From Fodinicurvata fenggangensis DSM 21160 (GTDB lineage: Bacteria > Pseudomonadota > Alphaproteobacteria > Kiloniellales > DSM-21159): a DNA stretch of 64,000 nt. Shown piece after piece: positions 37,033 through 46,492 of this stretch. Positions within the stretch are counted from its first letter, which is position 1; each line of letters begins with the position of its first letter. A program made the position numbers and the translations under genes. The stretch is from assembly GCF_000686045.1 (NCBI RefSeq), contig NZ_JMLV01000008.1, positions 1 to 64,000 of the forward strand, read 5' to 3'. Under the pieces are notes generated by a model that saw only the letters and a program-made list of their open reading frames with translations, was not told the DNA's origin and did not search any database.

Positions 37033-37845
37033 TTATTCGCTCTTGTATTCCTCGTGCATCCGCTTGGCATACGGCGTGTTGTTGATGCCGTATTCGTCCT
37101 CGAGCTCGAGGATCGTGCCCGAACCGTGCCAGTCGATGACTACCTCTTCCAGCATTTCGCGGAAGTTGTCTTCACCCTTCGCCACGGCAATGCCCCAGGG
37201 AGATTCGTCGATGGTTTCGAGCGGCATCTCGAACTCGGACCACTCCTCGTTCTCCAGCTGACCCAGAAGTGCGGCATCGTCATAGACGAAAGCCAGGCAA
37301 CGGCCCTGCTGAAGCGCGGTATAAGCCTCGGACGTGCCCTTGAAGGCGATCAGCTCAGCGCCGTAGTCCTGCTGGGTACGACGGTTGTAGAAGGCCCCCT
37401 GAACGCCGCAAACCGGCTTGCCTTCCAGATCGGACCACTCGGTGAAACCGGCTTTCTTGGGCGCCAGGATGTTGGTGCCCGAAGCATAGTGACCCGGCTC
37501 AACGAAATCGACGACCTTTGCACGCTCATCCGTGTTCGTCATGGTGGCGATCAGGACGTCAACCTTGCCCTGCTCCAGAAATTCCATGCGGTTGGAAGCA
37601 ACCACCGGGACGAGTTCGATATCAACATCCAGACGCTCGGCGATGTCTTCGGCCAGATCGATTTCCAGACCGACGATATCGCCTCCGGAATCACGATAGC
37701 CAAAGGGAGGATAGTCGGCCTTGACGCCGGCTATCAGGGTGCCGCGATCCTCGACGTCTTCCAGGACGTCAGCGGCAGCGATAGAGGCGCCGACACCAAG
37801 TGCCGCAACGCCCATGACCGTAGAGGTCAGAAATTTCTTGAACAT
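37033..37845 (-). CDS. Polar amino-acid ABC transporter substrate-binding protein
   Basis: From ATG 37843-37845, preceded by AGGGAAAA, the protein is 270 residues with a signal peptide (MFKKFLTSTVMGVAALGVGA, cleavage after IAAA). The family-3 binding fold is seen in GTLIAGVKADYPPFGYRDSG, VGLEIDLAEDIAERL, VDVLIATMTNTDERAKVVDF and VCGVQGAFYNRRTQQDYGAE. Ligand is likely a polar or acidic amino acid; with soxBDAG divergent next door, a methylated glycine derivative is an alternative that I infer only from position. Confidence 0.93.
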   Translation of the reverse strand: MFKKFLTSTVMGVAALGVGASIAAADVLEDVEDRGTLIAGVKADYPPFGYRDSGGDIVGLEIDLAEDIAERLDVDIELVPVVASNRMEFLEQGKVDVLIATMTNTDERAKVVDFVEPGHYASGTNILAPKKAGFTEWSDLEGKPVCGVQGAFYNRRTQQDYGAELIAFKGTSEAYTALQQGRCLAFVYDDAALLGQLENEEWSEFEMPLETIDESPWGIAVAKGEDNFREMLEEVVIDWHGSGTILELEDEYGINNTPYAKRMHEEYKSE

Positions 37846-38170
37846 GATTATATTTTCCCTGTTCCTTGTGATCATGGCCCGAAAGCGGACCGCAATCCGA
37901 GAAGCTAGAGCTATGGGTGATTCTTGGCGAGAGTGCAACAGGCCAAGTACAACCTCCTCCTGTCTTTAGCTAAAGCCGTCAGTGATGACAACAGCCTGCA
38001 AGCATCTGTTCATCCGCATTTTGTTGCCTGAAAGACGGACCCGCGGCTGCTTCGGCAGCAATTTCTGCATCGGAAAAATCGATAAAAACAAACGAAGAAT
38101 ACGATGGGTATCGCGAATGTACCAAGAGTCTGCTTATCTACAGGAGATCACGAACACCGGATAGGGTGAC
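37846..38170. promoter_or_regulatory. Divergent control region between the amino-acid ABC operon and soxBDAG
   Basis: No gene is visible in these 325 bases. Both operons must be started from here. An AGGGTGAC sequence directly precedes the soxB ATG at 38171. An A-rich stretch (about 38079-38095) lies 75 to 90 bases upstream of soxB. I could not place -35/-10 boxes with confidence. Confidence 0.5.
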
Positions 38171-39430
38171 ATGCATTTCTCCGCTTTATCGCTTGCACGG
38201 CAGGCCCTGAAGGGCCACCGGGGCTGGACGCGCACCTGGCGCGCCCTCGAGCAGCCCAAGTCGCACTATGACGTCATTGTCGTGGGCGGCGGTGGCCATG
38301 GCTTGGCCACAGCCTACTACCTGGCAAAAGAGCACGGCATCACCAATGTCGCGGTCATCGAGAAGGGCTGGATCGGAGGTGGCAATGTCGGCCGCAACAC
38401 CACCATCGTGCGTTCCAACTACCTGCTGCCGCAGAACAACCGCTTCTATGAGTGGGGCATGAAGCTCTGGGAGGGCATGAGCCGCGACCTGAACTACAAT
38501 GTCATGTTCAGCCAGCGTGGCGTCCTGAACCTGGCCCACTCCCCCGCCCAGCTGGAAGGTTACATGCGGCGCGGAAATTCCATGCGCATCAACGGCATAG
38601 ATGCCGAATTGCTCGATCGCGACCAGGTCGCCCGCATGGTTCCAGGCATGGACGTTTCGGACAAGGCCCGCTTTCCCGTGGCCGGTGGCCTGCTGCAACC
38701 GCGTGGCGGTTCAGCCCGGCACGATGCGGTGGCCTGGGGGTATGCCCGTGGCGCCGATTCCCTTGGTGTCGACATCATCGAGAACTGCGAGGTCCAGGGT
38801 TTCCTCTTCGAAGGTGACCGGATCGTCGGGGTCGACACCGTCAAGGGGCCGGTGCGCGCAGGCAAGGTCGGCGTCGCCGTTGCCGGCAACAGCAGCCGCG
38901 TCCTCGCCAAGGCCGGCTTCGAGCGCCTGCCGATCGAAAGCCACGTACTGCAGGCCTTTGTTTCCGAGCCGCTCAAACCCCTGATCGACACCGTGGTGAC
39001 CTTCGGGGCCGGCCACCTTTACATCTCCCAGTCCGACAAGGGTGGCCTGGTCTTCGGCGGGGACCTGGACGGATACAATTCCTATGCCCAGCGCGGCAAC
39101 CTCCCCATCGTGCAGGACGTCGCCTCCATGGCGGTCACCTTGTTCCCGAACCTTTCACGCCTTCGATTGCTCCGCCACTGGGGCGGGGTCATGGACATGT
39201 CCATGGATGGCAGCCCCATCATCGACAAGTCGCCAAAGGAAGGCCTCTACATCAACGCCGGCTGGTGCTACGGCGGTTTCAAGGCCACACCGGCTTCCGG
39301 CTGGTGCTTTGCCCATACCATTGCCCGTGACGAGCCACACGATCTCAATGCCGCTTTCCGGCTCGACCGCTTCCGAACGGGCCGGACGCTTGACGAAAAG
39401 GGGGCCGGACCGGTGCCACGCCTGCACTGA
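38171..39430 (+). CDS. soxB: Sarcosine oxidase subunit beta
   Basis: The catalytic FAD/FMN-carrying subunit oxidises sarcosine to glycine and passes the methyl carbon to THF. The 419-residue protein has the usual length. The dinucleotide motif is DVIVVGGGGHGLATAYYLAK (about residues 35-54), followed by VIEKGWIGGGNVGRNTTIVR. Later motifs are LLQPRGGSARHDAVAWGYAR, HWGGVMDMSMDGSPIIDKSP and GWCYGGFKATPASG, all standard. It leads soxB-D-A-G. Confidence 0.97.
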   Translation: MHFSALSLARQALKGHRGWTRTWRALEQPKSHYDVIVVGGGGHGLATAYYLAKEHGITNVAVIEKGWIGGGNVGRNTTIVRSNYLLPQNNRFYEWGMKLWEGMSRDLNYNVMFSQRGVLNLAHSPAQLEGYMRRGNSMRINGIDAELLDRDQVARMVPGMDVSDKARFPVAGGLLQPRGGSARHDAVAWGYARGADSLGVDIIENCEVQGFLFEGDRIVGVDTVKGPVRAGKVGVAVAGNSSRVLAKAGFERLPIESHVLQAFVSEPLKPLIDTVVTFGAGHLYISQSDKGGLVFGGDLDGYNSYAQRGNLPIVQDVASMAVTLFPNLSRLRLLRHWGGVMDMSMDGSPIIDKSPKEGLYINAGWCYGGFKATPASGWCFAHTIARDEPHDLNAAFRLDRFRTGRTLDEKGAGPVPRLH

Positions 39431-39480
39431 CCGCGTCGCGCCCGGACCCAAGACGGCTTAACCAACCAGGACATCGGCTC

Positions 39481-39777
39481 ATGTACTTGAACTGCCCATT
39501 CTGCGGCCATCGGCATCTGGAGGAATTCACCTACGAAGGGGATGCCACGATCAGCTGGCCGACACTCGACAGCCAGGACATCGGCAGCTGGACCGACACT
39601 GTCTACCAGCGTCGCAACCCGGCCGGCCCTCACCGCGAATACTGGCAGCATGTCCACGGTTGCCGCCAGTTCCTGATCGTCGAGCGCGATACCACCACAC
39701 ACAGCATTCACAAAGTTGAAGTCGCCGGCCCCTGGGCAGGTGAAACCGCCCCCCGGAATACGGAGGCCAAGCAATGA
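39481..39777 (+). CDS. soxD: Sarcosine oxidase subunit delta
   Basis: A 98-residue zinc-binding structural subunit starting MYLNCPFCGHRHLEEFTYEG, with the CxxC pair, then YQRRNPAGPHREYWQHVHGC supplying further ligands. RQFLIVERDTTTHSIHKVE is conserved. It contacts the alpha subunit. Its stop overlaps the soxA start by four bases (ATGA). Confidence 0.96.
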   Translation: MYLNCPFCGHRHLEEFTYEGDATISWPTLDSQDIGSWTDTVYQRRNPAGPHREYWQHVHGCRQFLIVERDTTTHSIHKVEVAGPWAGETAPRNTEAKQ

Positions 39778-42773
39778 GCGGCTTTCGCCTGAACAACGGC
39801 GGACACATCGACCGGGAGCGCAAGCTGCGTTTCACCTTCGATGGCCAGCCCATGACCGGCTATGAGGGCGACAGCCTGGCCTCGGCCCTGCTGGCCAATG
39901 GTCAGGAGACCGTCGCCCGCAGCTTCAAGTATCATCGACGCCGCGGCATCTATGCTGCCGGTGCGGATGAACCCAATGCCCTGGTCGGCTTGCGTCATGG
40001 GGCACGGCACGAACCCAACTGCCGGGCAACCGGCGTGGAACTCTATGACGGCCTGATGGCGGAAAGCCAGAACCGCTGGCCCAGTCTGGATTTCGACATC
40101 GGTGCGATGAACGGCCTGTTCTCCCCCTTCTTCGTGGCCGGTTTCTACTACAAGACCTTCATGGGGCCGACCCGCCACGCCTGGATGTTCTACGAGAAAT
40201 TCATCCGCAAGGCGGCCGGCATGGGCAAGGCCTCCATGGAACCGGATCCGGACCACTATGATGCACGGCACGCCTGGTGCGATGTGCTGGTGGTCGGCGC
40301 CGGTCCCGCCGGACTGGCTGCCGCACGCAGCGCGGCGGACGCCGGCGCAGATGTACTGCTTGCTGACGAGTTGCCCGTACCCGGCGGGTCCCTTCTGAGC
40401 GAAACCACAAAGCTGGATGGAAAGACGAGCCTTGAGTGGACCCGCCGGGAAATTGCGACACTGACCAAAACGGGGCGTGTGCACTACCTGCCCCGCACCA
40501 CGGTCTATGGATATTACGACGACAATATCCTGGGTGCCGTGGAGCGCGTCAGCGATCACCATCCCCTGCCCCAGGCCGGTCAACCGCGCCATCGTCACTG
40601 GACCATCAAGGCCCGGCGCGTGGTGCTGGCCACGGGCGCTCTGGAACGCCCCCTTGTCTTTGCCAACAACGACCTGCCCGGCGTCATGCTGTCGGGGGCC
40701 GTGCGCAGCTATGCCAATCGCTACGCCGTCGCAGCCGGCCGCAGGGTCGTGATCGCAACCACCAACGACAGCGGCTATCGCACAGCCATCGACCTTGCAC
40801 ATGCCGGGGTCGAGGTTGCCTGCCTGGCCGACGCACGCCACGAACCGCCCGCGGACCTGGCCGCCGAAGCAGAAGGCCTGGCCATTCCTGTTCGAACAGG
40901 CAGCACGATATTGGCGGCAGAGGGCCGCAAGGCCGTAACCGGGGCCATTCTGACCGAACTTGATGCGGAGGGCCGCCCGCACGGCAAACAGGAAAGCATC
41001 CGTACGGATTGCCTGGCTGTCAGCGGTGGTTGGAGCCCGGTCATTCACCTGACGGCACAGGCCGGCGGCAAGCCGCAGTATGATGCGGAACGCGGACAGT
41101 TCATGCCGGGTGAGGTCCTGCAGGACTGGCAGCCCGCCGGTGCCATTGGCGGCGCGGACAGCCTGTCCGAGGCCTGGCAACAGGGCTTGCAGGCCGGCAG
41201 CGCGGCCGCCAGGGACTGCGGTCTCACGCCAAGTTCAGAGACATCTGCTCCCGAAGGACTGGACAGCCGCAAACCGGGCTCCACACGCCTTCTTTTCCAG
41301 GTCCAGGGCGGCAAGGGAAAGGCCTTCGTGGACCTGCAGCATGACGTTACGGCCCGTGATGTCCGGTTGGCGCACCAGGAAGGCTTCGTGTCCGTCGAGC
41401 ACCTGAAGCGCTACACCACCCTGGGCATGGCTGCCGACCAGGGCAAGACAAGCAACATCAACGGCCTGGCCATGATGGCCTCGCTGCTGGACGTGCCCCT
41501 GGACGTGGCCGGCACCACGCGCTTTCGCCCTCCCTACACGCCGGTATCACTTGGCGCCCTGGCTGGCCGCTCGACCGGAACACACTTCCGGCCGCTGCGC
41601 CGCACACCCCTGCACGACTGGCATGTGGAGAAGGGCGCTGTCATGGTCGAGGTTGGCTTGTGGCAAAGGCCACGTGCCTATCCCGGTGAAGGCGAAAGCC
41701 TGATCGATGCCATCCGTCGTGAAGCCCGCACCGTGCGTGAGCGTGTGGGCCTGACCGATGTTTCCACACTCGGCAAGATCGAGATCAAGGGACCGGATGC
41801 TCCAGAGTTCCTGGACCGCGTCTATTCCAACCGCATGGGAAACCTGAAGGTGGGCCGGGCCCGCTATGGACTTATGCTACGGACAGACGGCATGGTCTTC
41901 GACGATGGCACCCTCTGGCGGCTCGAGGAGAACCGTTACCTCATGACCACCACCACGGGGAACGCTGGCGGTGTCATGAAGCATCTGGAGTTCCTGCTGG
42001 CAGCCGTCTGGCCCGAATTGAAGGTGCATCTCGTGTCCGTAAGCGATCTCTGGAGCGGCTGTGCCATTGCCGGCCCCAACAGCCGTGCCGTCCTGCAGAC
42101 CTGCGTTTCCGGTACGGAACTGGACAACGACTCTTTCCGCCCGATGGACGTGAAGGCGGCGGAAATCGACGGCGCCCCGGTCTGGATCGCGCGTCTCAGC
42201 TATTCCGGAGAACTGGCCTACGAGGTCTATACGCCCGCCCCACACGGCGAAGCCGTCTGGAAGAATCTGCTGCAAAGCGGCAAGCCCCAGGGAATTGTCC
42301 CCTATGGGTTGGAGGCCCTGGGCTCGCTTCGCATCGAGAAGGGGCATGTTGCCGGTCCGGAGCTGGATGGCCGCACGACAGCAGACGATCTGGGCCTGGG
42401 TGGCCTGATGTCCAAGAAGAAACATTTCCTCGGGGAAGCCCTGGCACGGCGCGAAGCCATGCTGGAAGCCGACCGCCCCCAACTGGTCGGGCTGGTCTCC
42501 GGCAACGGCCAGCCCATCCCGCCGGGCGCCCAACTACTGGACAGCAAGACAGTCCGAGAGAAGGAGCCGCCACTGGACGCCCAGGGGCATGTGTCTTCGC
42601 CGACCTATGGTGCGGCCATCGGCAAATACATAGCACTCGCCCTGCTGCACGACGGGCGCGCGCGACATGGCGAGAGCCTGACCGCTTCATCTCCCTTGAC
42701 AGGAGAAGAGGTTCCCGTCGTCGTTGTCAGCCCGCATTTCTATGACCCCGAAGGAGCACGGATGAATGCCTGA
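39774..42773 (+). CDS. soxA: Sarcosine oxidase subunit alpha
   Basis: The 999-residue subunit binds NAD+ and carries the folate site. In order: an N-terminal ferredoxin-like domain without cluster Cys (FTFDGQPMTGYEGDSLASAL, YHRRRGIYAAGADEPNALV), a pyridine-nucleotide domain (VLVVGAGPAGLAAARSAADAG at about 172-192), and a C-terminal GcvT-like aminomethyltransferase domain from about residue 610, with LIDAIRREARTVRERVGLTD and YSGELAYEVYTP. Formaldehyde from sarcosine is captured there as methylene-THF. The gene overlaps soxG by eight bases. Confidence 0.97.
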   Translation: MSGFRLNNGGHIDRERKLRFTFDGQPMTGYEGDSLASALLANGQETVARSFKYHRRRGIYAAGADEPNALVGLRHGARHEPNCRATGVELYDGLMAESQNRWPSLDFDIGAMNGLFSPFFVAGFYYKTFMGPTRHAWMFYEKFIRKAAGMGKASMEPDPDHYDARHAWCDVLVVGAGPAGLAAARSAADAGADVLLADELPVPGGSLLSETTKLDGKTSLEWTRREIATLTKTGRVHYLPRTTVYGYYDDNILGAVERVSDHHPLPQAGQPRHRHWTIKARRVVLATGALERPLVFANNDLPGVMLSGAVRSYANRYAVAAGRRVVIATTNDSGYRTAIDLAHAGVEVACLADARHEPPADLAAEAEGLAIPVRTGSTILAAEGRKAVTGAILTELDAEGRPHGKQESIRTDCLAVSGGWSPVIHLTAQAGGKPQYDAERGQFMPGEVLQDWQPAGAIGGADSLSEAWQQGLQAGSAAARDCGLTPSSETSAPEGLDSRKPGSTRLLFQVQGGKGKAFVDLQHDVTARDVRLAHQEGFVSVEHLKRYTTLGMAADQGKTSNINGLAMMASLLDVPLDVAGTTRFRPPYTPVSLGALAGRSTGTHFRPLRRTPLHDWHVEKGAVMVEVGLWQRPRAYPGEGESLIDAIRREARTVRERVGLTDVSTLGKIEIKGPDAPEFLDRVYSNRMGNLKVGRARYGLMLRTDGMVFDDGTLWRLEENRYLMTTTTGNAGGVMKHLEFLLAAVWPELKVHLVSVSDLWSGCAIAGPNSRAVLQTCVSGTELDNDSFRPMDVKAAEIDGAPVWIARLSYSGELAYEVYTPAPHGEAVWKNLLQSGKPQGIVPYGLEALGSLRIEKGHVAGPELDGRTTADDLGLGGLMSKKKHFLGEALARREAMLEADRPQLVGLVSGNGQPIPPGAQLLDSKTVREKEPPLDAQGHVSSPTYGAAIGKYIALALLHDGRARHGESLTASSPLTGEEVPVVVVSPHFYDPEGARMNA

Positions 42774-43341
42774 GGCAGCCCGTACCATCCTGAAGCGCTT
42801 CCCGACGGATACCGCTGAAGCCGCAGGCCTGCAGCTCAGGCTGGAACGCCCGCACAACCTACTGCAATGCATGGCCTGGCCGGGTCAAAAGGATGCCCTT
42901 GCCAAGGCGATGGAGCAGGTCCTGCCGTCCCTGGCCTGGCCCGAGCCGGGGCAACTCTTCCCGCTCGAGGAAGGGGGCAGCTTTTTCTCCACCGCACCGG
43001 GCAGCGCGATGCTGCTGGATGTCGATGCCGAAAGGGCAGCACGCCTGGTTGCGGACATCCCGATGGAAACCGGCTCGGTCTTCGACCAGAGCGACTCGCG
43101 CCTGCTGCTCGACCTGCAGGGATCCGGCGTGCAGGAGGTTCTGGCAAGCGGTCTCATCGTCAACTTTGCCGCCTGGCCCGACCGTTGCGTAGCGGCCACG
43201 ATGATCGAACATATCGACGTGACGGTCGTGCGCTGGCATGCGGAGCATTTCAGCCTGTTGGTCACGCGCAGTTATGCCCAGTCACTCTGGGACTGGGCCT
43301 ATGAAACATCTGCGAATTTTCTTGCCCGCCAGGCCGGCTAA
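42766..43341 (+). CDS. soxG: Sarcosine oxidase subunit gamma
   Basis: A 191-residue subunit, the most variable of the complex. It contains LPSLAWPEPGQLF, RLLLDLQGSGVQEVLASG and the conserved C-terminal block VVRWHAEHFSLLVTRSYAQS followed by LWDWAYETSANF. It starts within the last codons of soxA, which fits co-translation in a stoichiometric complex. No other folate gene follows; a LysR-type regulator gene is next. Confidence 0.93.
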   Translation: MPEAARTILKRFPTDTAEAAGLQLRLERPHNLLQCMAWPGQKDALAKAMEQVLPSLAWPEPGQLFPLEEGGSFFSTAPGSAMLLDVDAERAARLVADIPMETGSVFDQSDSRLLLDLQGSGVQEVLASGLIVNFAAWPDRCVAATMIEHIDVTVVRWHAEHFSLLVTRSYAQSLWDWAYETSANFLARQAG

Positions 43342-43425
43342 AGCCTAGAGAGGCATCAGGCGGCCGTCTATCGGCCATGGGCCACTTCTCACGCTCCGCA
43401 AGTCTGCAGGGCGCGCGCAATAGCG

Positions 43426-44433
43426 GTGAGTGCAATGGAACTTCCGCAGGGTTTTGATCTGCGCAACCTTCGGGTCTTCCAGATTGTCGTGGAAGCCGGC
43501 GGCATGAGCGCGGCCGCCCGCAGGCTGTCCCTGACCCAGTCCACGGTCTCGCAAAGCATCTCCAATCTCGAAGCTGCCCTGGAAACACGGCTCTTCGACC
43601 GGGACACACGGCCGCTGGCCATGACCTCGGCAGGCGAGGAGCTTTACGAAGCCACGCGCCACCTGCTGCAGAAGGCGGCCGAAGCCGTGGAAACGACGCG
43701 CAGCGGGCATGACAATGCCGGACTGAGTTCACTGACCTTCGCCATGGTGGAAAGCTTTGCCAACAGCATTGGTCCGCTTCTGCTCAACGACTGCCGCCAC
43801 TTGGCGCGGCGCTGGCGCATCTGGTCCGGGATTTCGCCGGATCATCAGCACGCATTGATGACGCATGGCGTGGACATCGCCGTGATCGCCGGGGACGAAC
43901 TGGAGACGGTGGAGGGCCTGGAGCGTCACCTCCTGCTCAGTGAACCCTTCGTTCTGGTCTTCCCGGCCGATTACCCAGAACCGACCGATCACCTGCAGTT
44001 CATCGAGGATCTGCCCTTCCTGCGTTACTCCCTGCGCAGCGCCATCGGCCGTCACATCGAACGGCAGGTCAACCGCCTTCGCCTGGATCTTCCGGCCTTT
44101 GCCGAGTTCGACACGGCAACCGGACATCTGGCCGCCGTCGCCAACGGCATGGGCTGGAGCCTGACGACACCGCTCTGCCTGCTGCAAGAATCCCACCAGT
44201 TGCCCCACCTCCAGGTCATCCGGCTCGCCCGCGGCGGCTTCTCGCGCCGCATCACCCTGATGGCCCGCAAGGGTGAGATGGGCCAGGCACCGGAACGTCT
44301 GGCCATCGCCGCCCGGCGTCTGCTAGCCGAACGCCTGAACGCCGTATTCGGCACCGATTACGCTTGGCTTTTGGAGAACTGCCGAGTGCCAAACGAAGGA
44401 TTGGAAGCGCAGCCTGCATCAAGCTGCTCCTGA
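43426..44433 (+). CDS. LysR-family transcriptional regulator
   Basis: A 335-residue regulator with an N-terminal winged HTH (LRVFQIVVEAGGMSAAARRL, then SLTQSTVSQSISNLEAALET, residues about 14-55) and a periplasmic-binding-like effector domain. The GTG at 43426 and the ATG at 43435 are both possible starts. It lies 84 bases after soxG in the same direction and is a reasonable candidate regulator of soxBDAG; an effector cannot be named. The convergent neighbour is phnE. Confidence 0.92.
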   Translation: MSAMELPQGFDLRNLRVFQIVVEAGGMSAAARRLSLTQSTVSQSISNLEAALETRLFDRDTRPLAMTSAGEELYEATRHLLQKAAEAVETTRSGHDNAGLSSLTFAMVESFANSIGPLLLNDCRHLARRWRIWSGISPDHQHALMTHGVDIAVIAGDELETVEGLERHLLLSEPFVLVFPADYPEPTDHLQFIEDLPFLRYSLRSAIGRHIERQVNRLRLDLPAFAEFDTATGHLAAVANGMGWSLTTPLCLLQESHQLPHLQVIRLARGGFSRRITLMARKGEMGQAPERLAIAARRLLAERLNAVFGTDYAWLLENCRVPNEGLEAQPASSCS

Positions 44434-44471
44434 ACGGAAGGCGCTCGCTCTTGCGAAGAGGTGTCGCTTCG

Positions 44472-45311
44472 TCAGATGAAGGCGCGGCGCAACCGTTGGG
44501 AGATAAGGTCGATCACGGTAACGCTGGCGAGGATGATGATCATGATGGCCGCTGTCTCGGCATAATAAAAGCCGCGGATCGCTTCCCACAGCGTCTGCCC
44601 GATTCCTCCGGCCCCGACGATACCGAGCACGGTAGCGGAGCGGACATTGGTCTCGAAGCGATAGAGCGTATAGGACGCCCAGAGGGGAATGACCTGTGGA
44701 ATGATCCCGAAGATCACCTCCTGCACCCCGGTGCCGCCGGTGGCTCGAACACCCTCCACGGGCCGCGGATCGATCGATTCCACCGCTTCAGAGAAAAGCT
44801 TGGCGATTATGCCCGTATTGTGGATGAACAGCGCCAGCACGCCGGCGAAAGGACCCAGCCCGACCGCCACGACGAACAGCATGGCAAAGACAAGCTCGTT
44901 GATCGAACGCGCTGCGTCCATGAGCCGACGCATCGGCTGGTAAACCCATACGGGAACCACATTCTCCGCACACAGGATTCCGAGAGGAATAGAGCAGACG
45001 ACGGCAAGCACTGTCCCCCACAGCGCGATTTGCACCGTAACGACCATCTCCTCGGCATAGGTCGGCCATTCGTAGAAATCGGGCGGGAAGAAGCCGGAAG
45101 CGAACTTCCACATGTTCCCGGAATAGCGTACCAGATCGCCTGGACGCATGTCCGCGCCCTCCCACGACCAAGCGAGAAGCAGGGCGAGCATTCCCCAAAG
45201 CAGCCAGTGGAAGAGAGACCGTCTCACATCGCGCGGTGGCGGGGGAGGAACCTGACGCCTCGCCTCTGTGCCGCGTTTTGCGTCCCCAGATGCAATGTCG
45301 ATCTGTGCCAT
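44472..45311 (-). CDS. phnE: Phosphonate/phosphite-type ABC transporter permease
   Basis: A 279-residue membrane protein with about six helices. The permease loop is [22 protein letters not shown], close to the PhnE/PtxC motif (EAIEAIDPGPVEAVRATGA), followed by [40 protein letters not shown] and [20 protein letters not shown]. It is the last gene of phnC-phnD-phnE; there is only one permease gene. Phosphonate, phosphite or phosphate esters are possible substrates. Confidence 0.93.
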   Translation of the reverse strand: MAQIDIASGDAKRGTEARRQVPPPPPRDVRRSLFHWLLWGMLALLLAWSWEGADMRPGDLVRYSGNMWKFASGFFPPDFYEWPTYAEEMVVTVQIALWGTVLAVVCSIPLGILCAENVVPVWVYQPMRRLMDAARSINELVFAMLFVVAVGLGPFAGVLALFIHNTGIIAKLFSEAVESIDPRPVEGVRATGGTGVQEVIFGIIPQVIPLWASYTLYRFETNVRSATVLGIVGAGGIGQTLWEAIRGFYYAETAAIMIIILASVTVIDLISQRLRRAFI

Positions 45312-45418
45312 GGTGAAACCTGTCGTTTGCCTGGACCCGAAAGAAGCCGCAAGGAACAGGGCCTGTCCTCTGCTCCTTGCGGAAAAGGTCCTTGCGTTTC
45401 GTAATCCAGCGCGTGGAT

Positions 45419-46432
45419 TCAGGAACCTGCGCTCGCCAGAATGCGGATACGCTCGAGTTCGGCCTCGAGTTCTTCGACCCGCTCCTGCCTTTCCGCCGCG
45501 TCCATCCGTTCATCGTTCTCGAGCTTCAGGATCTGGGAGTAGAGATCGAGCTCGCGGATGGGATAGAGTTGGGCATTCGTCGAAGCGCGATAGGGTCCGA
45601 GCCCATCGGTCATGTTCGCCAGCACCTCACGCTCCTCCTCTGCGTCTGGTCCCAGGCGACCATAGGACAGGAAGAAGGCCTGAATGCTGTTCTTGAGATC
45701 GGCGCTGAGGTCGGCGCGGTAGGTAATCGGGTCGGAGGGAATGAGTGGAGAGGTCCAGATTACCTTCACGTTCTCGGCGGCTTCCGGAGCGTTGGCCTGG
45801 CTGCGCGCGACCTGCTCCGAATTGTTGGCCGCAAAGTCGACCTGCTCGTTGGCCACCGCCATCAGGTTGGTCTCGTGATTGGCGTTGCGCACCGTTTCGA
45901 AGCATTCCTCGGGGCTCACCTCGTTCTGTGCAAAAACATAGTAGGTGGGAACGAGGAAACCTGAAGTGGAATTCGGGTCACCAATTCCGAAATCGAGGCC
46001 TTCTCCGCAGAGCTCAAACATGTCCTCGAGCGTTTCCCATTCGTCGTTCGAGGCATGGGTCAGGATATGGGAATAATAGCCTTCGGTTCCGTCTTCCTTG
46101 ACCTGGCGCGCGAAGATCTCCGCATTGGACCGATCGACAGCCTCGATGGCCGAGGCATTGCCGTACCAGGCAACGTGCACCTGGCCGAAACGCATGGCCT
46201 CTATGATCCCGGCATAGTCCGAGGCAAAGAAGGATTCGACCTCCATGTCGAGCTGTTCTTCCATGTCATCAAGGAAGGGTTCCCATTGGCGACGCAGATT
46301 CTGGGTCGATTCCGTGGAAATGATTCCGAAGACCAGGGTCTCCGGATCTTCTTCCAGCGGCTGGTACTCCTGCGCCATCGCGGGCGCAGCCAGCATGACG
46401 GAAATAGCGGTGAGTCCGAGAATGGATTTCAT
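45419..46432 (-). CDS. phnD: Phosphonate-type ABC transporter substrate-binding protein
   Basis: A 337-residue exported protein (signal peptide [20 protein letters not shown]). The PhnD family pattern is clear: [45 protein letters not shown]-type segment [18 protein letters not shown], and [20 protein letters not shown]. The serine/threonine-rich phosphonate-binding loop DPNSTSG is present. It lies between phnC and phnE, and a hairpin separates it from phnC. Confidence 0.93.
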   Translation of the reverse strand: MKSILGLTAISVMLAAPAMAQEYQPLEEDPETLVFGIISTESTQNLRRQWEPFLDDMEEQLDMEVESFFASDYAGIIEAMRFGQVHVAWYGNASAIEAVDRSNAEIFARQVKEDGTEGYYSHILTHASNDEWETLEDMFELCGEGLDFGIGDPNSTSGFLVPTYYVFAQNEVSPEECFETVRNANHETNLMAVANEQVDFAANNSEQVARSQANAPEAAENVKVIWTSPLIPSDPITYRADLSADLKNSIQAFFLSYGRLGPDAEEEREVLANMTDGLGPYRASTNAQLYPIRELDLYSQILKLENDERMDAAERQERVEELEAELERIRILASAGS

Positions 46433-46469
46433 GGGATCGGGTTCTCCTTTTGCTGTTAATCATAGAAAA

Positions 46470-46489
46470 GGGGCGTGAAGGGACGCCCC
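46470..46489 (-). terminator. Hairpin between phnC and phnD
   Basis: GGGGCGT (46470-46476) pairs with ACGCCCC (46483-46489), loop GAAGGG, followed on the minus strand by TTTTCTATG. It begins 4 bases after the phnC stop and may attenuate read-through into phnD or set mRNA ends. Confidence 0.65.
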
Positions 46490-46492
46490 ACG

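Noticed and set aside
39708-41180. 490-codon minus-strand frame inside soxA
   Set aside because: Antisense to soxA, which has full-length family homology.
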